DNA of 64,000 nt from Hydrangea macrophylla (taxonomy: Eukaryota > Streptophyta > Magnoliopsida > Cornales > Hydrangeaceae): positions 43,655,100 through 43,719,099 of the forward strand of contig CM066984.1 of NCBI GenBank assembly GCA_033977485.1. Direction: 5' to 3'. This document shows, piece after piece, positions 13,933 to 24,600 of this stretch; the stretch's first letter is position 1; each line of letters begins with the position of its first letter. Made by a program: the position numbers and the translations under genes. Under the pieces are notes generated by a model. The model was not told the DNA's origin. It searched no databases and saw only the letters and a program-made list of their open reading frames with translations.

Positions 13933-15234
13933 CCCGCTTTTCCTCCTCTCTTATAGGGTTGTGATTGGAGTGACATCTTCAGATGTAATCTCACCATTTG
14001 TAATTACATGACACTTTCATTTTCAGCTTATCTTAAAGATGCATTCTAATACAATATTTTCTTTTTGGAGAAAAAAAAAAAGGAAAAAAAGATACTTGCT
14101 TCTGCTCTTTAGTTGGAGATGGTAATTGTCATATAAGGACATGAGTTGGGGGTCGAAGGCTATGTTACCCGGACTCGGGTACATGTATCAGATGTGGATA
14201 TGAATCCGGAGTCGGGCTCGGTAGACCCAATATTTTAGAATAAGGGGACTCGGCCATAAAGGATCCAAAATTTAGGTACGGGTACGAGGACACATCAAAC
14301 AAGAAATAGAAGACATATTCTGAAAGTTAGCTGAATTATTTGTAGTAACTGCTCTAAATGTATACTATTTACTTTAAATTACAAAACCTAAAACGCATAG
14401 CATTATTTTGATTTTATTATTATTTTACACATGATTTTAACACAGTATAAATAATTTTTGGAGAAGTAGCTCTACTTAGAGGCCTATAAATGTGAACACT
14501 AGGAGAGGGCGGTAGAGGAAGCAAGGCATGGGTCAATTAGCAAAGCCATGTCCGCCAAGGTACGAAACAAGTCCGACACATATCCCATGTCGGTAATCCT
14601 TGTCATACCCACGTCGACACTGACACGGCACCTTTTATGCCAAGTCCGGGTAACATAGGTCGAAGGAACCCATGCTCCTCAACTTCTATAACCAGCAAAA
14701 CTATCACTGTAGCATCTTTTTATCTCCCATATCTACCCCCCTTTTTTCTCTATATTTCGACTTGTCCATATTGATACATGTACTTCAAAAATCAAGTTAC
14801 TTCCGTTTCAAACAAAGCAATATGTTACTCCATAGTCTTCCAAGTCTTTGTGTAGAATTGTATTGTGATTAGTGATCTTTGTCCCATGTTTATGTAGATT
14901 GGAACTTGGACTGTTTGGGATTGATGTTATTAATGTTGTACCTGGAGCAATTAAGTCGAACATAGGAAATTCCGCTGCGGCCAGCTATAGTCGGATGCCC
15001 GAATGGAAGTTATACAAGAAATTTGAAGAAGCAATTCGAGAAAGGGCCGACTTCTCGCAAGGGGCAAAGTCAACCCCTTCAGAAGAGTTTGCAAAGGAAA
15101 CAGTAGCTGCATTGCTGAAGAAGAAGCCACCATGTTGGTTCTCTTATGGCCAATTCTCCACCTCAATGGCTGTCATGTACCATCTACCACTATTTGTGAG
15201 AGATTTCATTCTTAGGAGGGCAATGAAATGTTGA
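4126..15234 (+). CDS. Short-chain dehydrogenase/reductase (AYR1-like), last two exons
   Basis: Exons 4126-4285 and 14898-15234 join in frame across a GT-AG intron of 10,612 bp (donor GTTTGT, acceptor TATGTAG). The first visible exon carries the SDR catalytic residues: Ser in [11 protein letters not shown] and the YxxxK motif in VYSASKAAL. The last exon starts with [21 protein letters not shown] and ends [13 protein letters not shown] before a TGA. The sequence matches plant proteins annotated as NADPH-dependent 1-acyldihydroxyacetone phosphate reductase, which in yeast reduces acyl-DHAP in lipid synthesis. The plant substrate is inferred. The N-terminal cofactor-binding exons are missing from the window. 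The visible frame has no stop or frameshift, so the gene could be functional. It converges on the CID gene. Confidence 0.9.
4590..5172 (+). pseudogene. Copia integrase fragment
   Basis: Reading frames over this stretch give [23 protein letters not shown] and, from 4969, [16 protein letters not shown] and [13 protein letters not shown]. These are the catalytic core blocks of a Copia integrase, with Asp, Asp and the region around the Glu recognisable. At least two in-frame stops and a frame change make it dead. Similarity stops at 5172, exactly where the CTATGTTAC inverted-repeat end begins. No LTRs are seen beside it. Confidence 0.85.
5173..5330 (+). mobile_element. Left end of a CTATGTTAC-TIR DNA element, truncated
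   Basis: Begins CTATGTTACATGGACTCGG and stays alignable to the left end of the element at 14160 over about 150 bp, with shared blocks GGATCCAAAA and TACGGGTACGAGGA. It breaks into the Copia integrase fragment. No matching right end GTAACATAG is found downstream, so the element is truncated or its right part was replaced. Confidence 0.6.
5420..5465. repeat. Poly(C) then poly(A) tract
   Basis: 17 C, then AACCCC, then 23 A. It separates the truncated TIR element from the hAT transposase region. The rest of 5331-5766 shows no coding signal that I could support. Confidence 0.9.
5767..7805 (-). pseudogene. hAT transposase (BED finger, DUF659-like, hAT dimerisation)
   Basis: Starts at the ATG at 7805. 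The N-terminal part (to 7296) holds a BED-type zinc finger with [20 protein letters not shown]. The middle part (about 7275-6940) holds [14 protein letters not shown] and [12 protein letters not shown] strings of the DUF659/RNase H-like core. The C-terminal ORF (6936-5767) ends with the dimerisation domain, including [18 protein letters not shown]. Such proteins cut and rejoin hAT elements. It is broken by a frame change near 7285, probably with a small deletion, and by a TAG near 6950. The remaining 389-residue frame is clean, so decay is recent. A TATA box (TATATAAA) lies on the minus strand about 60 bp upstream. Terminal repeats of this element were not identified. Confidence 0.9.
7859..7868 (-). 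promoter_or_regulatory. TATA box of the hAT transposase
   Basis: Minus strand reads TATATAAAGAC about 55-60 bp before the ATG at 7805. It is a plausible core promoter for the transposase, supported by sequence only. Confidence 0.45.
8066..8231. mobile_element. Foldback MITE, 166 bp
   Basis: Starts GGGAATTGTTATTGCC and ends GGCAATAGCATCACCC. The two arms pair over roughly 70 bp each, meeting near 8140-8150, so almost the whole element is an inverted repeat. It is flanked by the perfect 8-bp duplication TTATATTA (8058-8065 and 8232-8239), which suggests hAT-type mobilisation. No coding capacity. Confidence 0.85.
8396..12078 (-). pseudogene. Copia gag-pol, truncated at its 3' end
   Basis: Gag starts at 12078 ([17 protein letters not shown] motif) and carries a zinc knuckle CxxC-H-C near 11240. 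A GAG-pre-integrase block follows (10363-10910, with [12 protein letters not shown]). The integrase core (9799-10254) keeps [17 protein letters not shown], but the RSDNGGEY aspartate block reads RCNKGGEY. The RT is at 8533-9258 with [17 protein letters not shown] and VYVDDIVL, and similarity continues to about 8396. The RNase H and the 3' LTR are gone. Several frame changes and stops show that it is dead. It is related to the second Copia at 20883-24741. It lies inside the SDR intron, antisense to that gene. Confidence 0.9.
12360..12640. repeat. G-rich imperfect repeats in the Copia leader
   Basis: Two to three imperfect copies of a unit containing GGTGGCTCTCAGCTGGACTG-like sequence, between the primer binding site and gag. 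The other Copia has a similar G-rich repeated leader at 24300-24480, so this may be a property of the family. Confidence 0.6.
12656..12668 (-). promoter_or_regulatory. Copia primer binding site (initiator tRNA-Met)
   Basis: The minus strand reads TGGTATCAGAGCC directly after the LTR end. This is the standard initiator-methionine tRNA primer site of plant Copia elements. Confidence 0.85.
12669..12818 (-). mobile_element. 5' LTR of the truncated Copia, 150 bp
   Basis: Bounded by TGTTGAACAATT and CTCCAACA on the plus strand and abutting the primer binding site. The partner LTR should lie near 8390 but is absent, so no target duplication can be read. Confidence 0.8.
13131..13228. mobile_element. 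Terminal fragment of a hAT element (CAGGGGCGGAGC end)
   Basis: The minus strand from 13228 begins CAGGGGCGGAGCTAGG and runs into G-rich sequence, as many plant hAT elements do. No matching left end is found. I do not link it to the transposase at 5767. Confidence 0.5.
13229..14151 (+). other. Gene-free intron sequence
   Basis: AT-rich and pyrimidine-rich DNA with a (CT)n tract at 13899-13928. No exon or element end is recognised. Confidence 0.6.
14160..14658. mobile_element. Non-autonomous TIR element, about 499 bp
   Basis: Begins CTATGTTACCCGGACTCGG and ends CCAAGTCCGGGTAACATAG, giving inverted repeats of 19 bp with one mismatch. Flanked by GTCGAAGG (14152-14159 and 14659-14666). The match extends to 9 bp if the terminal G is counted as flank, so the superfamily is hAT (8 bp) or Mutator (9 bp). 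The left part is shared with 5173-5330. No coding capacity. It lies about 240 bp before the SDR last exon. Confidence 0.85.
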
Positions 15235-15868
15235 AACTTACTAAATCTATTTGTGTCTCGAGTTCTGTTGTTGAGGTCTACCCTCCAAATGCATAGACAC
15301 ACACATCCACTTGTATGGATGTGATTTGGTATTTCAAACACATTATGTACCAGTTGGAGATCTATGTTTTCCATTTGCTACCGCTGTGGGGACCCAGGGT
15401 TGTGTTTTGGCGGGTATCCCTCAGTGGACCACTGTACAAAAAAAAAAAAATTCTATCCTTTTGTTTTTCAGAAAAACTCATTATTCATTTACACCAGAGT
15501 ATAAACGTCAGATAATTTGACAAGCTATGCAGAAATCATTATTCTTTTGTGGATCGTTACCATGGGCATTTGGCTTTTAAGTTTTGTTTGGCTTTTACCT
15601 CAAGGGTTATCGCTTTTGGCTAATAATCTGTTTGCCTTAATGGTTTTTGACTTAATGGCTTTTGCCTTAAGTGCTGTTTGGCTTTTAGTTTGCTTTTGGT
15701 TTAATGGCTTTTGGCTTAATGACTGTTTGGCTTTTGGCTCAAGGGTTATATGGCTTTGAGTAATGCTTGGCTCACAACCTTTGCTCACAACCTCTCTTTT
15801 GTGTTTATCTTCTCCTGGTGGGTCTTACAATGCCAGTGGACCCTATAGTGCCCACTAAGAGAGAGATA

Positions 15869-16012
15869 GACACAAGGTTGTGGGAAAGTTGTGACTTGTG
15901 AGCCAAGTATTATCCTTTGGTTTTTGCCTTGAGAGTTGTAGACACAAGGTTGTGGGAAAGTTGTGACTTGTGAGCCAAGTATTATCCTTTGGTTTTTGCC
16001 TTGAGAGTTGTT
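15869..16012. repeat. Perfect 72-bp tandem duplication
   Basis: The unit beginning GACACAAGGTTGTGGG occurs at 15869 and again at 15941, identical over its length, so the duplication is recent. Confidence 0.9.
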
Positions 16013-16243
16013 GCCTTATCGATTGCATGACTTTCAGCTTAAAGGGCTTTTTTTCCTTGGGCTCAAGGGTTTGACTTTTGGCTTAGGGGTTGTTTAGCTT
16101 TTAGTTTAAAGGTCGTTTATAATTATTTATAGGAAAGTGTCGAATGCATGCAAAGTTATTAAGTGTTGAAGGCATTTGAAGTTAGTAATTGGTCGATCGG
16201 ACGCATAGTTAGAATTGTTCTATAATGCCTTTTGGCAAGGGTT

Positions 16244-16244
<1 letters not shown>

Positions 16245-16280
<36 letters not shown>
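16245..16280. repeat. (TAA)n microsatellite
   Basis: Twelve uninterrupted TAA units. Confidence 0.95.
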
Positions 16281-18262
16281 GTAACCACATCTCTACTCCT
16301 TGATGTGAGAGAAATGCCTGAAATGCTAGGGCGTGTGGAGTAACCTTTTTGGGTTTTCAGATTTTTGAACTGTTAAAATGGAAACCCATTTCTTCTATTT
16401 TCTTTTATAATATCGAAACCTTGTTCGGCACGACTACATTTGATTTCCAAATATGAAAAAAGAAAAAGAAAAAAAAGAAACATTTATTTTTTCTTCTATT
16501 TGATCGTTAACAAAGAAACATTTGACAACCCGATTGGTGAATAGCTTACCATAATCTTTTCTCCAACCTCTGAAAACATAGTTGACTAATTCAACTTGTG
16601 GGTTTAGATTTTCATATTACTCTTGCTGGATTCCTTGTCAATAAAGCAACTGAGATTGGTTTTAGTCACAAGCCAACAATCCTTTTTCGATGTATTTGAT
16701 TCCAATGAAAGAGAAACGATAGAAATGAAAGAGACAGTTCTGGGACAATCAGAGGTGATGGTTTGAAATGGAAATTATGAGCTGTGATGGTGAGTGGGAT
16801 GGAAGTCTTGAAATTATATGGCCATAATGTTTTGTGCATTTTAAAGCCAATTGAATGGAGGCATAATTGCAACCTTGACCGTAGTCGTCGTTAAAATTTC
16901 TGCGAACTTTTCATTTTTTTTAAAAAAAATTTATTAGTGAAACAAGGAAGCGACGGTTGAAGTGCTTCAGTTTTCATTTCCTAAACAAGTATCCAGTATA
17001 AATTTGCACATTATTTAAAAAAGATGTATTATATTCATTTTTTTTTAATTCATTAGATAACAACTTTCCTATTTTACCTTTGATGTGATGAATGTTTGGC
17101 TTTTCTAATTATTTTTGGACCACACAAATGCTATTTGTCTTAATTGTAGAGTATTTTGGAGGTTCATGTAAAATTTGTACTTAAGACTTTTAAAAGTGAA
17201 CACTTAATTTGAAACATCCAAAAAATGAAAGAAATGTGCACTTATTTTTGGAACAGAGGTATTAATTATCCTAATCAATGCAGTTGTTGATGTCATAACC
17301 ATCTTAATCAAATTTTCTTGCAAGTTCAATCCTAATTTCATTTTTTCTCTCCTTTACGTTGGTTTACCAAAGAATCTGTTTTTACAAGATAATAAATGGA
17401 AGGGAGGAACTTGTGTAGAAAACAATTGAACATACACAACCGGTTCACGAATTCATTGTAGCAGGGTTCCCATAGTGTGGTCCAGTTAGGCCTTGTTTAT
17501 TTTTCCAGGCCTCATGGCAATTTATGAAACATGATCGCGTTCTCCTTTGTATGTAAGTTTAAATATCAGTATTAGATCGATTTGGCTAAAAACCTTATTT
17601 ACTAGACATTTTTACCCGACACAATCGTATATACAATAAAAATAAAAAAAAATAAAAAATATCCACCAAAAACACAGCATACCCTGCATAGACTTCACGA
17701 AACCATAGCATATGAACATGCCTTGTGTCATGTACAAGTCCATCCCGCATGACCTTTTTCGTTTTTGCCAATATTGATTCCTGAAACTTTAGATAATACT
17801 CGGTTCCCCCAAAATCAGGTGGCTTATTTCCCAAGAACAAGAATCAAAAACCAAACATTCAGAGGTTTTATTTCAAGTACTCCAGACAATGGCAAAATGA
17901 CAATACGTAGAATTTGCAGAATTGGCAGAGGTACCCGGCCGCAATATCCAACATCTTATTCTCAAAGAGAAACATCATCCAAGAACTTCACAGGAAATGA
18001 AAAATAATAGTATAAGAGCTCACCAATGCTTTTCTTGAAGTAGCCTTTTGATCGACACTCTTTTAACATGAGAACCAAATACATATTATACATTTGCTTC
18101 AGAACATGGAGAGCAGCTGAAAACTATGGAAGGGAAGATAGTCACTGCACAAAGACATGGAAATTATCCAATAAAGAAAGCTAGTGCTTTTACCCGGTCG
18201 GATTTGCAAATACACTACTGTGCCTCTAAACCTCATCTTACAGATATAACAAGAAGTCTACA

Positions 18263-18374
<112 letters not shown>

Positions 18375-18605
18375 TAAGATGTAAAAGACAAAACTGAAGA
18401 AAATGAGTATCAAAAATGTACCCTTAATCTTAATTCTGAATTGGAAAATGAAACCACTACTCTTAACCTGCACTAAAAGTTGTATACTTGTATACTTATC
18501 ATCAGACCTCTTCATATCTATTATGTCAACCAACCAATTTAAACAAACAAAATTGCCTGGACACAGAAGTCGCAATGATTGGACCGCCATACTCCAAAAA
18601 TTTGT

Positions 18606-21600
18606 TCATTGAGAATGATGAGGTTGAGCATAGTACACCATTCCAGGAGGAGGCTGAATATGAACAAGAGGCCGAAAACTAGGAGGTGCCGGTGGTTGCT
18701 GAGCTAATCCTATTGGTTGCTGCTGGTGGGCGTGGGCCAAGGCTAGTTGTTGCTGCTGAGTCAGAGGCACCATCGGATTCACCATTGGGGGTGGGAGTGG
18801 GGACGGCCCGGGTGGCATGGAGGGAATGCTAACATACCCATATGAGCTCGCAATCCCTCCGGAAGGTTGAAAATACTGCTGCATAGGTGGATTTTGAAGC
18901 AAACGGTACTGGGCTTGAGTCGTGGAGGTTTGATTCTGGACAACAGGTTGAGGCACAAAAACTGAATGATAGGGATTGCTTGGTGGAGCACTGAATGGCA
19001 CAAAATTATTGGGATCCGAAACTGAAATGGGTTGTTCTGCTTTTGGCGTCGAGTTGAGAACTGAATTGATGGGCAGGGATGTGAAAGAATTAGAAACCGT
19101 GGAGGTCTTTGTTAACCCAGCATTTTTTGCCTCCTCGGCTGCAAAAGTAGATAGAACTGAAGTCATGATATACTGAGAGGACGTAGAAGCTGCAAGCCTG
19201 TCAGCAACCTCAGCTGCAATGGCTGCAGCCGTCTTCATTGGGGTTTGTCCTGGTTTTGAGTTTTTATCTAATAATGGTGATGGGTTTTCAGTTGACGGTT
19301 TCGGAACCACGATATAGCTTTCATCATCAACCCGCTTCCTCATGCTGATGGCCTCCTCAGTTTGTGCCTGGGCTACCTGAAAATCATAATTTGACGGATT
19401 ATGGCGTAGAACTAGTAGATCAAGGAATTAGAGAGAGAGAGAGAGATAGAGAGAAATTAAAAGAGTATAATCTTAAATCAATACAAATCTAAAAATGTAA
19501 ACACTTGAATCTCTAAAATTACTCCCGAAATCAACAATAAGAAATGAAATTGTTAAAACCGTGGCCCGGGATTATTCTGGCACCAAAAATATGTCTGAAT
19601 GTGATTCACATTACATTACCATCATGATGGCATAGATCATTTGATAAGGTCATAAAGGCATAGACACAATTAAAAATCACTTTGCAAGCGTGCTAGTTTT
19701 TCGTTTTTCTTTTCTATTTGGTTTTTCCCTTTTTCTGTAGTTGGTAGGGGAGTGTCCACTCACCTCCACAAGTAATACATTCCATGGTTACAAGAGGAAT
19801 AAAGAGGTAATTTTTTTTTGAGATCCATTCAAGTGAAGTCGAGAAGAATTTTGTGCCCATCTTTATGTCCAAAAAAGATACACGTGAATTTGAGAATAAT
19901 AATAATAATAATAATAATTGTTCACAAATACAATTAGCCGAGAAAATACCTGCATCTGAGTGCGAACATTCTCAAGTTCGGATTCCTGAAAATTTTTCAT
20001 CAAGTTAAGCCCACGAATTGCATAACTAATCTTCAAATTTATCAAACTAGTCATCACTACTAATAAAAAATGTAGTGAAAAAATAAATATGTCCTAGGCA
20101 TATAGCACAGCAAGTACCTGTTCATTCAGAGCTTCTCGCAAATGGGATACAAGGGCCACTCTATTTGCTTCAACTGCTTTAAGTTTTTCAATACACTGTT
20201 TCAAAATATTTTCTTCCTCCTCTAGTTCCTTTGACAAAGTTTTTCGCTTCGGATCCTTTTCTGGATAACCAAAAAAGATATAAACCTTAGACAACCGAAT
20301 ATGGAAAGCATCGCACAGTATGAGAAACTCAGAGAATATTTGGGAAGGCTCGGTTCTATAGATCAAAGGTGAATCAGTTCTATCATTTCAAGGCTAAGGT
20401 TGGGTCATGGAATTTAGTGAGGAAGAGAAAGGAAAGCACTAAGGAAAATGTTTTCCTTTGTTTGGTTACCAAGGAAAATAGTAAAGAAAGTAGGAAGGAA
20501 AAGAAAATATAGTGGGAAAATAAATTATAAATTTTGAATTTTGTGAGTCACTTTCTTCCCTTTTTCCTAGTATGTTGAAAATTTTAAACTTTTAATGTTG
20601 TTTAAGAATGGAGGAAAACACAACGGAACTAGTTTTCTTTTCCCTTTTCTTTTCCTTCAATAAACCCGCAAACCAAACAAAGCCTACATGTTATTAAATA
20701 GAGTCTTGTGACTGGTCTAATTTAACTCTCAAAACTGGTTCTTTGGAAAATCAAAATGATGTTGGTTTTCCCACACACACACACACAAAAACAGATACCA
20801 AAAGAGAATATAACTGAACCTAACAACACTTGGGGCACTTCCCAAAAAGACCCTAAAGATCCTTGGTAAAATTAGGGTAAATTGCAGAAAACGTATATTC
20901 AAAGGCTTAGTTGAGACAGAGAGTCTCAACCCTAATTATATTAACCATAGAGAAGTATAATTACAAAGATGCCCTTAGGCAATAATAAAACCTTAATACA
21001 AATAATAAAAAAGATATTTCAACACTCCCCCTCAAGCTGGTGCGAAGATATCTCTCATGCCCAGCTTGCTGAGATAGTAATGATGAGTCCTACTTCCAAG
21101 ACCTTTGGTGAGGACATCTGCTAGTTGTTCACTAGACTTCACAAACGGGATACATATCACTCCGCTGTTCAATTTTTCCTTGATGAAATGTCTGTTAATT
21201 TCAACATGCTTAGTTCGGTCATGTTGTACTGGGTTATGAGCAATATTGATGGCTGCTTTATTATCACATTACAATCTCATCGAATCCTTAGTCGCAAGTC
21301 TAAGATCTCTCAAAAGAATTTTTATCCACAATAGTTCGCAAATTCCTTGAGACATGGCTCAGAATTCCGCTTCAGCACTCGATCTAGAAACCACAGCCTG
21401 TTTCTTGCTACGCCAGGTAACAAGATTTCCTCCAACAAAGGTGCAATAGCCTGAAGTAGACTTCCTATCTGTGACTGAACCTGCCCAGTCTGCATTTGTA
21501 TAACCTTCCACCTGAAGATGATCATGTATGCCAAAGAATAATCCTTTTCCAGGTGCTGACTTCAAGTATCTAAGAATCCGAAGAACAGCACTGTAGTGAG

Positions 21601-24600
21601 ATTCACGGGGAGTATGCATGAATTGACTAACACCACTTACAGCAAAAGCGATGTCAGGACGCGTATGTGACAAGTAAATAAGCTTGCCCGCCAATCTCTG
21701 GTATCTCCCCCTGTCAACCACTGCTCCATCGGTGTCATCTCCTAGCTTCTGATTAGCTTCCATGGGAGTATCACGCGCCTTACTCCCTAGCATTCCAGTT
21801 TCCTGAAGAAGATCGAGAATATATTTCCTCTGGGAGATAAATATTCATTGTTTGCTTCGAGCCACCTCAATTCCTAAAAAATACTTAAGGTTTCCCAAGT
21901 CTTTTATTTCAAATTCCTTGGCCAAGTATTTTTTCAACTCTTGCATATCTTCCACATCATCTCCTGTTAAGACAATATCATCCACATACACTATGAGAAC
22001 AGTAACTTTCCCATATGAGGAGCGTCTAATGAATAGTGTATGATCACCTTGGCTTTGTTTAAAGCCATATTTCAACATAGCTTGAGTAAACCTCTCAAAC
22101 CATGCTCTTGGAGATTGTTTAAGCCCATACAGAGACTTTATAAGCCTGCAAACTTTCCCTTTGGGTTTAGAGTCTTCAAAACCTGGAAGAATATCCATAT
22201 ATACTTCTTCTGCCAAATCTCCATGTAGAAACGCATTTTTAACATCAAATTGATGAAGAGGCCAATTTAAGTTAGCAGCAAGGGATAAAAGGATTCTCAC
22301 AGTATTCATCTTAGCAATTGGGGCAAATGTTTCCTCATAATCTACCCCATAAGTTTGTGTAAAACCTTTTGCAACTAACCGAGCTTTGTACCTTTCAATG
22401 GATCCGTCTGCCTTATGTTTAACTGCAAACACCCACTTGCACCCCACTGTCATGTGCCCTCTAGGTAAGTTAACCAATTCCCAGGTACTATTCTTGTGGA
22501 GTGCTTTCATCTCCTCAATCATAGCATGTTTCCATTTGGGATCAGTGAGTGCATCCTGTACAAGGTTAGGTACAGACACAGAAGCAAGATTGGACACAAA
22601 AGCTTTATGGGAAGGAGAGAGGTGGCTATAAGAGACAAAGTTAGATATGGGATGTTGAGTACATGACCTAACACCCTTACGTGTAGCAATTGGAATATCT
22701 AGATCATCAATAACAGGAGTGGAATCAATGATAGGAGAATCAATAACAGGAGTAGAATCAAAGTTACCTAGGTTCTCATCAGGAGAAGGAGGTGGCAGTG
22801 GCGGATCTGGAGCAATGGTCTTATCTTTCATCCTCCAAGTTCTTCGCTGATAAACAGAAGAGAAACCAGTCATATGATCAGATGCCTCGGAGAGTCACTC
22901 ACAGAAGTGGCTAAGTTACCTGAATGAGCAAAAGATGATGAAGCAGTACTAGGTGTATCCATTCTAGACATCAAGCGACGGAGAGTCTCCAAATCTGAGG
23001 CAGATAATGCAGTGGATGAAGCAGGAGGTATATCAGCAACAATGGAGGAATCAACAACCTCTGTATGATGGGCACGAGAACCACGGCCCCCACCGTTCCC
23101 TCCACGTCCACCACGACCCCTAGACTGTCCCGAACGACCCCCTCGACCTCCTTGTGGATAACATGAAGTTTGTAGCACGTCTCCCTCGTGTGATATTTGG
23201 TGTTACAGTAGTCACAAAACTGCTTTGATTTGTCAGAAGAACCGAACTCACTCGTAATGTCACGACCATGGTTCCCATCTCGATGAGGAGCAGAAACTAA
23301 AGCAGATCTCTCTGTAGATGTAGGTGGAAGCATGATAGAACGACAACTTTCCTCGTTTTGTATGTAAGCAAAGGCCTCCTGAAGGGAAGGCAAAGGATCC
23401 ATACCCAAAACACGACTACGAACTGGATCATACTCTGATTGAAGGCCCTCGAGAAATTTAAAAACCCTTTCTTCAGCAACCAGTTTGTTATAAGCAGTGG
23501 AATCAGTGGGATAAAACAATCTTGTAGTCCAAGAGATGATCGAGACGCTTCCAATTAGTAGATAGGGACGTGAAATATTGGAGAACACTCATCTCTCCCT
23601 GTTCAGATCGACCAATTAATCGCCTAAACTCAAATATTGGGCAGAATTGCCCTTTCTGGAATAAGTACTAGCCATGGTCTCCCAAATGTCCTGGGCAGTC
23701 GCCATGTCTAAGAACCCCTCACCAATCTCTGGGATCATAGAATGAACAAGCCAAGTCATGACAATGGAGTTTTCCATCTCCCGTTTATCATAAGTGGCAT
23801 CCTCGGTGCTAGGTGCTTTGATCTTACCGTTGATGTACCCCATCTTTCCTCGGCCATTAAGAAACAATGTCACAGACTGAGACCAAGCTAGAAAGTTTTG
23901 GCCATTGAAGAGAGTAGTAATCTTTAAGTTTGGGTTATCAGGATGAGCAACAACAATGTTCTCAGTCCTAAGGTGCTGCGAATTCACGGTCGATTTTTCA
24001 AAATCATCCGACATCTTGAATACTCGCACAACGAATACCCGCAACAATCACAGAAGACGGAAGAGGAACTGGTACCAACGGAGAGATAGCACGCAAAGAG
24101 AAAAAAATCACAGCACCATAAAGGATGCCCAAAAACCAACTGTAATCATCGGTCCATAGAAGGACCAAAAAATACGCAGATGATTATACTCCAATCAAAA
24201 CAAGAACCTACGGATGCAGCGAGAAGGAAGAACAAAAGATGTAGAAGAGAATGGTGGCTGTTGGATATCTACAAGGCCATATAGAGGCTGCGATAGGGGT
24301 GGGCTGAGAGCTAGGAGGTTGCGGTTAGGTCAGTGGGGGGCTTGTGGGCTGCGGCTAGGTTAGTGGGGGGCTGCGGCTAGGCCAGTGAGGGCTGGGTGGG
24401 TTGCGGCTAGGTCAGTGAGGGCTGGGGGGAGGGGGGGGGGGGGGGGGGGGGGGGGGGCGGCGACTAGGCTAGGGTGGTCTGGGTAGGGTTCGGCTGGTGG
24501 TGTATTGGCTGGTGGTGGCTGTCGGTTGGTGGTGGGATGGGGTTTAGGTGGTGTATGGTGGTGGATCTGGAAATCCCCCTTGGGAAGGCTCTGATACCAT

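Noticed and set aside
18976..19176. Plus-strand frame over the CID last exon
   Set aside because: Shadow of the Pro/Gln/Ser-rich C-terminal exon on the minus strand.
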